Shown here in pieces: positions 33,401-41,680 of a stretch of 64,000 nt of DNA. Location: positions 47,859-111,858 of the forward strand of contig NZ_VCPC01000008.1 in the NCBI RefSeq assembly GCF_005938225.1, in the 5' to 3' direction. Each line of letters starts with the position of its first letter. Position 1 is the stretch's first letter. The position numbers and the translations under genes are program-made. Below the pieces are notes generated by a model. That model had not been told where the DNA came from. It made no database searches and worked only from the letters and a program-made list of their open reading frames with translations. The DNA comes from Arenibacterium halophilum (lineage in GTDB: Bacteria; Pseudomonadota; Alphaproteobacteria; Rhodobacterales; Rhodobacteraceae).

Positions 33401-34386
33401 TGTCAATGAAAATCTTGGGTTTCCATTTTGCTGAGGGGTCCGATCCGCGCGTTTGATCGTCCGCAAGGGACATCTGTGAGCGATAGTTGAACCGCGACTC
33501 GTATTCCTTATGAGGGTAGGGCGCTTTTCCCATCGCCTGCATCACCTTCCCAGTGCCCGAACTGGCGACGGTGTTCGCGCAGAGGATCTCGATGTTCAAC
33601 TCGTTCAGGGCACGGCCAAACTGGGTCATCCCGTGGCCTGACTCCGCACCTTGGCTCGCAACACGGAACACCGTGTGTTTGTCACTGTAGAACGCCACAG
33701 GGCGTCCATGTTCATGCAGATAAGCTTCCAGTGCGCCGAAGTAGCTGAACGTGCTCTCAGACTTCACGAACACCAGATGCATGAGTGTGCTTGTGGCGTC
33801 GTCGATGAAGACGAGCAGGGTGCAGGCTGTCCCGCGATCCTCGAACCAGTGATGATCTGACCCATCGATCTGGATCAGCTCGCCGTAGCATTCCCGGCGC
33901 AAGCGTGGTTGGTGGAAGGTCCGTCTTTGCTTCCGGGACAGCCAGATACCAGCGTCCTGCATCCACTTGCGCAGCGTCTCGCGCGAGACCTTCAGTCCGT
34001 GATCTTCCTCAAGCTTCTCAGCCGCAAAGGTCGGCCCGAAGTCGATATAGTTCTCGCGCACCAGCGTCACCGCGAACTCCCGAACCGCCGGGTCGATACG
34101 ATTGTTCGAAGCGCGGCCCCGCGCCTTGTGCCGGATCGCGGCCGGACCGTCGGTCTGGAACTTCTTCAGAAGCCTGTGAACCTGTCTCCGGCTCAATCCC
34201 AGAACATTCGCCGCAGTCGTCGCCGTCATTCGGCCTTGGCTCACCTGGCTCAAAACCTCGACCCGATTCAGCTCGCGCTCGCTCATCAGAATCCATCCCA
34301 TGCCCGCAACCTCTGCCTGTTCTCATTGGGGCAGAGTGTGACACTTCTACTTTGCAGATGTGGGATACTTTAACTTTGCGGGTACA
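33401..34386 (-). mobile_element. ISNCY-type insertion sequence with internal deletion
   Basis: The element is bounded approximately by TGTCAATG (33401) and its 5' end with GGTACA (to 34386). The 5' end has two direct copies of a GCAAAGT-N2-AAGT-N-TC motif, probably transposase binding sites. Only about 1 kb remains, whereas relatives are near 1.6 kb, and the C-terminal half of the transposase is missing. It separates the LacI operon from the TRAP operon. Confidence 0.6.
33569..34301 (-). pseudogene. ISNCY-family transposase, C-terminally truncated
   Basis: The frame begins MGWILMSERELNRVEVLSQV, with two helix-turn-helix parts (GLSRRQVHRLLKKF, VSRETLRKWMQDAGIW) and the start of the DDE domain (ELIQIDGSDHHWFED with D146, FYSDKHTVFRV with D207). 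Similarity ends at EILCANT (residue 244). The frame then runs on to 33327 through unrelated residues, so the catalytic Glu and the rest are lost. This is the typical result of an internal deletion. Confidence 0.75.
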
Positions 34387-34449
34387 CTCGAGACGCCCCA
34401 TAAGCAAGGTTATGCTAAATAAGACCGAAGCCCCCGTGTCTTTGGGGCC

Positions 34450-34493
34450 AAATATCCCGGGGGAGTCCGCGCAGCGGGCGGGGGCAGAGCCCC
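34450..34493 (-). terminator. GC-rich 3' element/terminator after the TRAP operon (repeat copy 1)
   Basis: In the direction of the TRAP genes this reads GGGGCTCTGCCCCC, then a stem region, then CCCCCGGGATATTT. A very similar element lies at 58221-58267, also just downstream of a minus-strand gene. I recognise the GGGCTCTGCCCCC...CGGGATATTT form as a common 3' element of Rhodobacteraceae genes. It can fold and ends in an AT-rich stretch, as terminators do. Confidence 0.6.
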
Positions 34494-34530
34494 TCTCATT
34501 CAGAGCGAGCTCTCCGCGCGTGCCCCATGA

Positions 34531-35814
34531 TCAGAATCCGCTGATCCTGGGCAGCCATGTGGACAGGAACGGCACGAAGGTAATCAACAGCAACGCCACA
34601 CCAGAGGCCAAGAAGAACGGCGGCATTTCCTTGACCAGCGTTGAAGGCTTCAGATTGACGGTCGAAGACACAACGAAGATTAGGCTGCCGACCGGAGGCG
34701 TTGTCAGGCCCAGCGTCAGGTTCACGATCACGATGATCGCGAAATGGTTCGGGTCGATCCCCAGCGCAAAGCTGATCGGCGCAAGGATCGGCACAAGGAT
34801 CATCACCCCGGGCAGCGGATCCATGAACAGCCCGAACCCCAGCAGCAGCACGTTCACCGCCAGCAGGAAAACGATGGGCGACAGATCCCACGAAATGATT
34901 GTCTCGGCCAGAAACTGCGGCACGGATTCGATGATCAGCACCCAGGCAAAGGCCCGCGCCGCGCCCAGGATCAGCAGCACCGCGCCCGAGGTCAGCGCCG
35001 CGCGCAGCACGATCTGCGGCAGGTCGCGTAGCCGGAGCGAGCGATAGACGAACATGCCAACGATTAGCGCATAGAACACCGCAATCACCGAGGCCTCGGT
35101 CGGGGTGAAGATGCCGAACCGGATGCCGCCCACGATCAGCACGATCAGCAGCAGCGCGGGCAGCGCGTAAAAGGCGATCCGCCCAATCTCCACCAGTGGC
35201 GGCATCGGCGCGCCCGAGGCATAGTTGCGTTTGCGGCTGACATGGGCATTCGCCAGCAGCACAACGAAAGTGATAAGAATGCCCGGCAGCACCCCCGCCA
35301 TGAACAGCGACCCGACCGAAACCTCCTGATCCTGCATCGCGTAGATGATCATGGTGATCGAGGGCGGAATGATCGGCCCGACCACCGCGCTGGCGATTGT
35401 CAGGGCACCGGAATAGGGGCGATCGTAGCCGCCCTTTTCCATCATCCGGATCATCATTGACCCGGGGCCCGCCGCATCGGCCAGAGCACTGCCGGAGATG
35501 CCCGCGAACATGGCCGAACTGACCACGTTGGCATGGCCCAGACCGCCGCGCATGTGCCCGACCAGCGATTGCGCCAGCCGCAGGATGGCCAGCGTCACCG
35601 CGCCACCGGTCATGATCTCCGACGCAAGAATGAAGAACGGCACCGCCAGCAGCGGAAAGCTGTCAAGCCCGGCGAACATCTCCTTCACAACCACAAGATG
35701 CGGATAGTTCGACGCAAGGCTGATTGCGGCAAAGACCGAAATCGCCATGGCAAAAGCCACCGGCAGCCCCAGCGCCAGCAGCAGGAACAGCATCGGAAAC
35801 AGGATCTCAGCCAT
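34531..35814 (-). CDS. dctM: TRAP transporter large permease DctM
   Basis: A 427-residue membrane protein with about 12 hydrophobic segments. ATG 35814 (MAEILFPMLFLLLALGLPV) is chosen because it overlaps the end of dctQ, as is usual; an upstream extension would read through dctQ. Family blocks are MFAGISGSALADAAGPGSMM (near residue 100), SAVVGPIIPPSITMIIYA and LTLGLTTPPVGSLIFVVS. It forms the ion-coupled channel with DctQ. The substrate is an organic acid, perhaps a sugar acid or hydroxy acid given the dehydrogenases in the same operon. Confidence 0.92.
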   Translation of the reverse strand: MAEILFPMLFLLLALGLPVAFAMAISVFAAISLASNYPHLVVVKEMFAGLDSFPLLAVPFFILASEIMTGGAVTLAILRLAQSLVGHMRGGLGHANVVSSAMFAGISGSALADAAGPGSMMIRMMEKGGYDRPYSGALTIASAVVGPIIPPSITMIIYAMQDQEVSVGSLFMAGVLPGILITFVVLLANAHVSRKRNYASGAPMPPLVEIGRIAFYALPALLLIVLIVGGIRFGIFTPTEASVIAVFYALIVGMFVYRSLRLRDLPQIVLRAALTSGAVLLILGAARAFAWVLIIESVPQFLAETIISWDLSPIVFLLAVNVLLLGFGLFMDPLPGVMILVPILAPISFALGIDPNHFAIIVIVNLTLGLTTPPVGSLIFVVSSTVNLKPSTLVKEMPPFFLASGVALLLITFVPFLSTWLPRISGF

Positions 35815-36352
35815 TGGCGCCTCCGGGCAGAACGCCATCGTCGGTGTCGTCGGTTTCAAGGCGCTTGTAGCTGCCCGACATCACGAAGGGATGGGCGATC
35901 AGCAGCAGATGCGCGATTAACAGCCCAAAGCCCACGGGCATGGCAGCATAGATGTAACTGAATGGCAGGCGCAGCGCCGGGGTCACCTGGTATTGCATCC
36001 GCTGGGCGTATTGCCAGCCGACCTGCACCATGAATACGAAGAACCCGAGCAGGGTCAGCACGATCAAAGCGCGCAGCAGCTTCTGAGCGGTGGAGGGGAT
36101 CACATCCTGAAGGTTGGTAATAGCGACATGCCCGCCCGTCCGCAGGATCAGCCCAGCCCCGCTGAACGTCAGCCAGATCATCAGGTAGCGCGCGGCCTCG
36201 TCCGCCCAGGGCAGCGAATGCGAGGTCAGGTAGCGGAGCGAGATATTGTAGCCCACGATCACCGCCATGGCCGTCAACATCAGGATCAGAACCCAGCCGT
36301 TCATCCAGACAAAGGCGTGTTCAAGCCGTTTCACAAGGCGCCCCCAAAGCAT
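35807..36352 (-). CDS. dctQ: TRAP transporter small permease DctQ
   Basis: A 181-residue protein with four hydrophobic segments and the family motif SLPWADEAARYLMIWLTFSGAG (about 46-67). It overlaps dctM by eight bases and follows dctP across a short hairpin. It completes the DctPQM set. Confidence 0.9.
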   Translation of the reverse strand: MLWGRLVKRLEHAFVWMNGWVLILMLTAMAVIVGYNISLRYLTSHSLPWADEAARYLMIWLTFSGAGLILRTGGHVAITNLQDVIPSTAQKLLRALIVLTLLGFFVFMVQVGWQYAQRMQYQVTPALRLPFSYIYAAMPVGFGLLIAHLLLIAHPFVMSGSYKRLETDDTDDGVLPGGANG

Positions 36353-36379
36353 GTGCCGGCGCCGTTACAGCGCCGGCAC
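36353..36379 (-). other. Hairpin between dctP and dctQ
   Basis: GTGCCGGCGC (36353-36362) and GCGCCGGCAC (36370-36379) form a perfect 10-bp stem with a 7-base loop. It fills the gap between the dctP stop and the dctQ start codon. It likely sets a higher dosage of the receptor than of the permeases. Confidence 0.55.
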
Positions 36380-36386
36380 GATCGGA

Positions 36387-37367
36387 TCACTTGAAGTTCA
36401 CGATCGAGTCGACCAGGTCCTGGCCATAGGTGTCGTAGTAGCCCTCATAGGCTGCTGCGATCGATTCCTGGAAGGCGGCCTTTTCCTCGGCCGACAGCGC
36501 GTTCACTTCCATGCCGCGCTCTTTCAGGGTTTCCACGCCGGTGGTTTCCACGTTGTCCACATAGCCGCGCATTTCTGCCGCCGCCTCTGTGGCTGCCTTT
36601 TCAAACGCTGCTTTCTGCGCGTCGTCCAGACCGTCCCAGAACGGCTTTGATACCAGCAGCATGGCGGGCGAATAGACGTGGCCCGACAGGGTCAGGTACT
36701 TCTGCACTTCGTTCAGCTTGACCGAAACGATCACCGACAGCGGGTTTTCCTGACCGTCGATCACGCCTTGCTGCAGCGAGGAAACCACTTCGGGCCAGGC
36801 CATCGGCGTGGGCGCGGCGCCCATCGCGTTGAAGGCCGCCAGGTGCACCGGGTTTTCCATGGTGCGCAGCTTCAGCCCGGCCACGTCGGCAGGGGTGTGG
36901 ATCGCGTTGCGGTTGTTGGTGATGTGGCGAAAGCCCTGTTCGCCCCAGGCCAGACCGTGCAGGCCGACGTTGTCGAACTTGGCCAGGATGTCCTGGCCGA
37001 TCTCACCGTCCAGCACTGCGCGGGCATGGTCGAAACCGTTGAACAGGAACGGAATGTCGAACACGCCGGTTTCCGGCACAAAGTTCGCCAGCGTCCCCGA
37101 CGACACGATGGTCGCTTCGATGGTGCCGATCTGCAGGCCCTCGATCACTTCACGCTCGCCACCCAGACCGGACGAGGGGAAGTGTTTGAAGTCGAACGCA
37201 TCGCCGGTTTCGGCTTTCACGACTTCTTCGAATTTCTTCGCGGCGACGCCATAGTGGCTGTCGGGCGCAAGGGCGTAGCCGATTTTGACTTCGGTCTGCG
37301 CAACGGCCGGCAGGCCAAGCGCGACAAGCAGGCCGGCCGAGACCAGACTACGGGTAACAAACGTCAT
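36387..37367 (-). CDS. dctP: TRAP transporter solute receptor DctP
   Basis: A 326-residue periplasmic receptor with Sec signal (1-23, cleavage after AVA-QT). Typical DctP blocks are KIGYALAPDSHYGVAAKKFEE, GLQIGTIEATIVSSGTLANF, GLKLRTMENPVHLAAFNAMGAAPTPMAWPEVVSSLQQGVIDGQENP (the Arg of LRTMENP binds the ligand carboxylate) and YLTLSGHVYSPAMLLVS. The ligand is a carboxylate. An inverted repeat lies before its start. It is transcribed behind the reductase gene or from its own promoter in the 84-base gap. Confidence 0.92.
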   Translation of the reverse strand: MTFVTRSLVSAGLLVALGLPAVAQTEVKIGYALAPDSHYGVAAKKFEEVVKAETGDAFDFKHFPSSGLGGEREVIEGLQIGTIEATIVSSGTLANFVPETGVFDIPFLFNGFDHARAVLDGEIGQDILAKFDNVGLHGLAWGEQGFRHITNNRNAIHTPADVAGLKLRTMENPVHLAAFNAMGAAPTPMAWPEVVSSLQQGVIDGQENPLSVIVSVKLNEVQKYLTLSGHVYSPAMLLVSKPFWDGLDDAQKAAFEKAATEAAAEMRGYVDNVETTGVETLKERGMEVNALSAEEKAAFQESIAAAYEGYYDTYGQDLVDSIVNFK

Positions 37368-37388
37368 GGATTTTCTCCCTCCAGATGT

Positions 37389-37408
37389 GGCTTGTTGCTA
37401 CACAAGCC
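37389..37408. promoter_or_regulatory. Inverted repeat upstream of dctP
   Basis: GGCTTGT-TGCTAC-ACAAGCC lies in the 84-base gap between the reductase gene and dctP. It could be an operator for an internal promoter or a leader hairpin. No regulator gene lies next to this operon. Confidence 0.35.
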
Positions 37409-37451
37409 GAAATTCAGACACAACCCTGTGCAGGGGTCTACGCGGGGCCGC

Positions 37452-38333
37452 TCAGGACGCCCCGCCCCGGCGGAACAGGCGCACCAGTTCGGGCACATAG
37501 GCGGTGCCATCCCCGGCGCTGACCGGCCCGGCCAGCGCGGCAGAGACCCCATCGGCGATGGTGGTCTGCGCTCCGGCTTCCTGCGACATGGCGCGGTAGT
37601 AATCGATGTCTTTCTGCGCGTTTGCCACGGCAAAGGGCAGCCCGTCGCGGTTGCCATCGGTGATATAAGGTGCCAGCCGGTCCAGCGCGACGCTGGCGCC
37701 GCCGCCCCCGGCCAGCACGTCCACGAACACCTTCGGGTCAACCCCGGCATCCGCCGCCTGCGCGCCCGCTTCGGCCAGCAGGGTCATGAACCCGACCGAG
37801 ACATAGTTGTGCAGCAGCTTCAGCCGGTGCCCATGCCCCAGCGCGCCGACATGGTCGACCTTTTCGGTGAAGGACGCCAGCACCGGCCGCACCTTGTCCA
37901 GAACCGCAGCATCGCCTCCAGCCAGCAGGTTCAGCGTGCCTTCGTGCGCGTGTTTCGCGGTGCGCGTCATCGGCGCGTCGATATAGGCGCCGCCCGCCGC
38001 CTGCACCGCTTCGGCCATGCGCAGGGTTGAATCGGGCAGGGCCGTGGAACAATCCACCACCACGGCGCCGGGTTTCAGGGCGCCGACCAGCCCGTTCTCT
38101 CCGGTCACGATCGCCTCGACCTGGGGCGAGCCGGTGACGCAGAGGATGATCACGTCCGAGGCTGCCGCCACCTCGGCCGGGGTGGCGCAGGGTTGCGCGC
38201 CCAGGCCACGGATTTCGTCGGTGGGCTGGTTGCCGGGGTGATCCAGAAAGCTGAGGCCAAAGCCGCCCCGCGACAGGACGTTGCGCGCGATGCCATGGCC
38301 CATGAGGCCGACGCCGATGATACCGACATGCAT
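37452..38333 (-). CDS. 3-Hydroxyisobutyrate dehydrogenase-like reductase
   Basis: A 293-residue beta-hydroxyacid dehydrogenase. The N-terminal NAD(P) loop is GIIGVGLMGHGIARN (4-18), the substrate-binding region is DAPMTRTAKHAHEGTLNLLAGG (119-140) and the catalytic Lys is K172 in GHRLKLLHNY. Family members oxidise 3-hydroxyisobutyrate or reduce tartronate semialdehyde; the second role would suit sugar-acid breakdown. Start ATG 38333 follows AAGGAGAA by eight bases. It is between the aldehyde dehydrogenase and dctP genes in one operon. Confidence 0.85.
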   Translation of the reverse strand: MHVGIIGVGLMGHGIARNVLSRGGFGLSFLDHPGNQPTDEIRGLGAQPCATPAEVAAASDVIILCVTGSPQVEAIVTGENGLVGALKPGAVVVDCSTALPDSTLRMAEAVQAAGGAYIDAPMTRTAKHAHEGTLNLLAGGDAAVLDKVRPVLASFTEKVDHVGALGHGHRLKLLHNYVSVGFMTLLAEAGAQAADAGVDPKVFVDVLAGGGGASVALDRLAPYITDGNRDGLPFAVANAQKDIDYYRAMSQEAGAQTTIADGVSAALAGPVSAGDGTAYVPELVRLFRRGGAS

Positions 38334-38360
38334 GATGTGTTCTCCTTGCCCGGGCACGGA

Positions 38361-39848
38361 TCAGTCCGCGTTGATCCAGATCGCTTTCGTGTTCAGGTAT
38401 TCTTCCATGTGCTCGGTCCCGCCTTCGCGGCCATAGCCCGACATTTTGACGCCGCCGAAGGGCACGGCCGGGTCGATGGCGTGATACATGTTGACCCAGA
38501 CCGATCCGGCCTTGAGCCGGTTCGCCAGCTTGTGCGCGGTGCCGAGGTGGGTCGAGAAGACGCCAGCGGCAAGGCCGTAGGGCGTGGCGTTGGCGCGGGC
38601 CACAACCTCGTCCAGCGAGTCGAACGGCAGCGCCGAGATCACGGGGCCAAAGATTTCCTCGCGCGCGATGGTCATCTCGTCCGTCACGCCGCCGAACACG
38701 GTGGGGTGGAAGAAGTGACCGCCTTCAAACGCCGCGCCTTCAACGCGCGCGCCGCCGGTCAGCACTTCGGCGCCTTCATTCGGCCCAACTGCCATGTACC
38801 CGGCGATGCGGTCCGCCTGCCGGGCCGAGATGATCGGGCCGATGTCGGTGTCTTCCTGAATGCCGTGGCCGATGCGCAGGTTCGCGGCGTAGTCGGCGAC
38901 GCGGCGGATGAATTCATCGTGGATTTCACGCGCCACGAACAGGCGCGACCCGGCGATGCAGATCTGGCCCGAGTTGGCAAAGACCGCCATCGCCGCCACC
39001 GGCACGGCCTTTTCGATGTCGGCATCGCGGCAGACGATGACGGGCGACTTGCCGCCCAGCTCCAGCGAGACGTGTTTCAGGTTGCCCACGGCGGCGCGGG
39101 CAATCGACTGGCCCGTGGCGGTCGATCCGGTAAACACAATCTTGTCGACGCCGGGATGTTCAGCCAGCGCAGCCCCGGCCTCGGCGCCATAGCCGGTGAC
39201 GACATTCAGCACCCCGTCGGGCAACCCGGCTTCCTGCATCAGCCGCGCGATCATCAGCACGGTCAGCGACGCCTCTTCCGAGGGTTTCAGGACCACGGTG
39301 CAGCCCGTCGCGATGGCCGGGCCAATCTTCCAGATCGAGCCCGCGATGGGCGCGTTCCACGGGATGATCGCGCCGACCACGCCGATGGGTTCGCGCACCG
39401 TCTGCGAATAAATCTCTCCGGGGAAGGAATTCGGGATCGTCGCGCCGTGAATGGCAACCGCCTGCCCGGCATAGAACCGCAGCATCCCCAGCACCCGGCG
39501 GCTGTTGGCCAGCGTGCGCTGGATCGGCATCCCCATGTCGAGCGTATCCGACAGGCACAGGCTTTCCCACTCGGCCTCGAATTTTTCCGCGATGCGCAGC
39601 AGCAGGTTCTGACGCTCATAGGGCGTCCATTTCGCCCAGGGACCTTCGAACGCCTTGCGCGCGGCGGCAACGGCGGCGTCGATGTCGGCGGATGTGCCGC
39701 GGGGCACCGTTGCCAGCAAGGAACCATCGGCGGGGTTGCGCGCCTCGAACACCTCGCCCGAGCGGGACTTGCACCATTTGCCGTCGATGAACATCTGGCG
39801 GAACTCGCCATCATACAATGCGGCCGCCGCTGCGTTCCAATCCGTCAT
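38361..39848 (-). CDS. NAD(P)-dependent aldehyde dehydrogenase
   Basis: A 495-residue enzyme of the ALDH superfamily, full length. Catalytic Glu E263 (SLELGGKSP) and nucleophile Cys C297 (FANSGQICIAGSR) are present, as is the coenzyme segment IIPWNAPIAG (161-170). Start ATG 39848 (MTDWNAAAAAL) is preferred over an in-frame ATG 15 codons earlier. It oxidises an aldehyde to an acid; substrates such as a semialdehyde from sugar-acid or beta-hydroxyacid breakdown fit the neighbours. It could also serve the last step of the galactarate route at the right edge of the window, but that is only a guess. Confidence 0.9.
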   Translation of the reverse strand: MTDWNAAAAALYDGEFRQMFIDGKWCKSRSGEVFEARNPADGSLLATVPRGTSADIDAAVAAARKAFEGPWAKWTPYERQNLLLRIAEKFEAEWESLCLSDTLDMGMPIQRTLANSRRVLGMLRFYAGQAVAIHGATIPNSFPGEIYSQTVREPIGVVGAIIPWNAPIAGSIWKIGPAIATGCTVVLKPSEEASLTVLMIARLMQEAGLPDGVLNVVTGYGAEAGAALAEHPGVDKIVFTGSTATGQSIARAAVGNLKHVSLELGGKSPVIVCRDADIEKAVPVAAMAVFANSGQICIAGSRLFVAREIHDEFIRRVADYAANLRIGHGIQEDTDIGPIISARQADRIAGYMAVGPNEGAEVLTGGARVEGAAFEGGHFFHPTVFGGVTDEMTIAREEIFGPVISALPFDSLDEVVARANATPYGLAAGVFSTHLGTAHKLANRLKAGSVWVNMYHAIDPAVPFGGVKMSGYGREGGTEHMEEYLNTKAIWINAD

Positions 39849-40090
39849 GTCGCCTATCCCTTGCGTGATCTTAAGCTGCGTCCTGAAAGGCAATCCGGTA
39901 CCGTACGACGCAGGGTCTCTCTACACCCGGGGCTTTCCTGAATACCAGACGAATGCGTCGCCCCAAAGCCGAACCACCTTAGAAGGATTTGCCCGAAGGC
40001 ACGCTCTGGCCATCTGGCGTTGGTCGTGCGATGCCCGCATCATTCTCCCTTGACCCGAACCCGAGCCGCGTCAGAAGCTGTGCGTATCAG

Positions 40091-40951
40091 ATGAAACCAG
40101 TTCCCATCACCCCGCCCCCCGCCGACGCCGCCGATCGCAAGGCCATCGCCCCGGTTGTCTGCTATCCGACTGACACCCAGCCCCGGCCCGATCTGGCATC
40201 GTACCGGGTGTTGCGCGATGGGTTGAAGCTGGTCGAGGCCGTCACCGTTCCGCCGCGCGACGCGCGCAGCTGGACGGTTCCGGCCGGGCATTTCTTTCGG
40301 ATCGTATCGACCGAAGGATCGCAGGTTGGCGATTTGAACCTGTTCAACGCGCATGATCTGACCGAACGGCTTTACACCGGGAAAACCCGTGCCTTGAATG
40401 GCACCCATGTCGGGCTGGGCGATCAGCTGTATTCCAGCTTTCCCAGCCTGCGGCCGATGGCCACGATTACCCATGATACGCTGGACTGGTATGGGTTCGA
40501 CGCCTTTGGCGGAGCGGTCCACGACGTGATCGGGACGCGCTGCGATCCCTATACCCACGCCCTGCTGTCGCATGGCGACCAATATCATAACTGTTGCCAC
40601 TCGAACCTGACACGCGCGCTTAGCGACGCGACCGGGCTTTCGCTGGTTGAGGCGGAACCGCATGTTCACGACGTGCTGAACGTTTTCATGTGCACCGGTT
40701 TCAGCCGTGACACCGGCCAGTATTTCATGAAAGCCAGCCCGGTTCGCCCGGGCGACTATCTGGAATTCTTTGCGGAAATCGATCTGCTGGGTGTCCTGTC
40801 AACCTGCCCCGGCGGGAATTGCTCGGCCGAGCATTCCTCGGACGCAGCCGCCTGCTTTCCGCTGCTGGTCGAAGTGTACGAAGCCGAGGCACGCCCCGAA
40901 GGCTGGGTGCCTCCGGCAATAAACGGCTACAACCGCAGCCACGGGCGCTGA
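40091..40951 (+). CDS. DUF1989 (urea carboxylase-associated type) protein
   Basis: A 286-residue soluble protein of the DUF1989 family. Marks are TVPAGHFFRIVSTEGSQVGDLNLFNAHDLTERLYTGKT (about 65-102), HVGLGDQLYSSFPSLRPMATI and GTRCDPYTHALL, followed by YHNCCHSNLTRAL and STCPGGNCSAEH, with several Cys and His residues that may bind metal. Relatives are encoded with urea carboxylase, or with amino-acid or guanidine breakdown genes, and their reaction is unclear. Start ATG 40091 is chosen because the upstream extension is in poorly conserved sequence. It is divergent from the aldehyde dehydrogenase gene across about 240 bases that hold no other gene. Confidence 0.8.
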   Translation: MKPVPITPPPADAADRKAIAPVVCYPTDTQPRPDLASYRVLRDGLKLVEAVTVPPRDARSWTVPAGHFFRIVSTEGSQVGDLNLFNAHDLTERLYTGKTRALNGTHVGLGDQLYSSFPSLRPMATITHDTLDWYGFDAFGGAVHDVIGTRCDPYTHALLSHGDQYHNCCHSNLTRALSDATGLSLVEAEPHVHDVLNVFMCTGFSRDTGQYFMKASPVRPGDYLEFFAEIDLLGVLSTCPGGNCSAEHSSDAAACFPLLVEVYEAEARPEGWVPPAINGYNRSHGR

Positions 40952-40976
40952 TCCCTTGTCGGCCAAACGCGCGCAT

Positions 40977-41312
40977 TTATGAAGGCTCATCCCTGCGAGC
41001 CGTCAATGCGGCGATATGGCGTGGCAGGTCGCTGCGGCCATGCAGGATGTCGACGATAATCACAGTGTCGGGCCGATCCAGAAACACCAGATAGTGGCCC
41101 CCTGCCCTTGCATACCGCAGGTCTTCGGCATCGGGGACCAAAGCGGCGCAGCTCCGGCTGTATGCCTGGCCGGTCACGATGGCCTGACAGCAACCCAGCA
41201 GTTCTTCCTCGTAGGCGTCGGCCTGTTTCGGCCCGAAGGTGTCAAAGGTCCACTTCGCAATCTCGATCAGGCTGGCCTCTGCGCGACGTGTCAGCCGAAA
41301 GGATCGCCTCAT
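40977..41312 (-). CDS. parE: ParE/RelE-superfamily toxin
   Basis: A 111-residue basic protein of the ParE type: FRLTRRAEASLIEIAKWTFDTFG at the start, then ADAYEEELLGCCQAI, LRYARAGGHYLVFLDRPDTVIIVDILHGR and a C-terminal tail. Such toxins block DNA gyrase. It overlaps the antitoxin gene by four bases (ATGA). With ParD it would stabilise the plasmid in its host. Confidence 0.87.
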   Translation of the reverse strand: MRRSFRLTRRAEASLIEIAKWTFDTFGPKQADAYEEELLGCCQAIVTGQAYSRSCAALVPDAEDLRYARAGGHYLVFLDRPDTVIIVDILHGRSDLPRHIAALTARRDEPS

Positions 41313-41566
41313 GAAGCCGCGCGGGCCCTCCGAAAGGCCCGCCGGATCGCGTCTTCGCCGGTGCCATCTGCCAAATCGCCCGCTTCGGCCTGCGTCAAAC
41401 CTTCGACCAGGCCGCGCCGTATCCCCGCAAGCTGGGCTTCCTCCAGCTCAAGCAGCCTGAGCCCGGCGCGCATCGCTTCGCTTACATTCTGATACCGTCC
41501 GGAGGCAACCAAGGCCTGAACCAGCTGGTCCTGTGTCTCGGTCAGAACGACGTTGCGTGTTACCAT
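41309..41566 (-). CDS. parD: ParD-type antitoxin
   Basis: An 85-residue protein with the ribbon-helix-helix start of ParD/CopG antitoxins (NVVLTETQDQLVQALVASGRYQNVSEAMRAGLRLLE), followed by a toxin-binding tail. ATG 41566 is used; the AGGAG ribosome site lies inside one arm of a long palindrome upstream. The protein should bind that palindrome and repress the pair. Confidence 0.87.
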   Translation of the reverse strand: MVTRNVVLTETQDQLVQALVASGRYQNVSEAMRAGLRLLELEEAQLAGIRRGLVEGLTQAEAGDLADGTGEDAIRRAFRRARAAS

Positions 41567-41569
41567 GGC

Positions 41570-41612
41570 TCGGGTCTCCTTGTTGGCAATATATGCCAAC
41601 AAGGAGACCCGA
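41570..41612. promoter_or_regulatory. 43-bp palindrome over the parDE promoter and ribosome site
   Basis: Two perfect 19-base arms (41570-41588 and 41594-41612) flank ATATA. The inner part is TGTTGGCA-ATATA-TGCCAACA, the form of an RHH operator. The outer part includes AGGAG, the ribosome site of parD, so the same sequence could fold in the mRNA and hide it. An autoregulatory operator is the likely basic role. Confidence 0.7.
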
Positions 41613-41680
41613 TCAATACGTGGCCTTCGGTATAGCGGGCCCGCCACGGCCGTTTGCGTCCGGCCGCAGCAGGGAAAGGT

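Noticed and set aside
39861..39941. CTGCGTC and GACGCAG between the aldehyde dehydrogenase and DUF1989 genes as an operator
   Set aside because: The 7-bp arms are more than 20 bases apart and imperfectly placed for a dimer site; chance is likely.
41570..41612. The palindrome before parD as a terminator
   Set aside because: It has no T-run on either side, stands at the 5' end of the antitoxin gene and contains an operator-like core.
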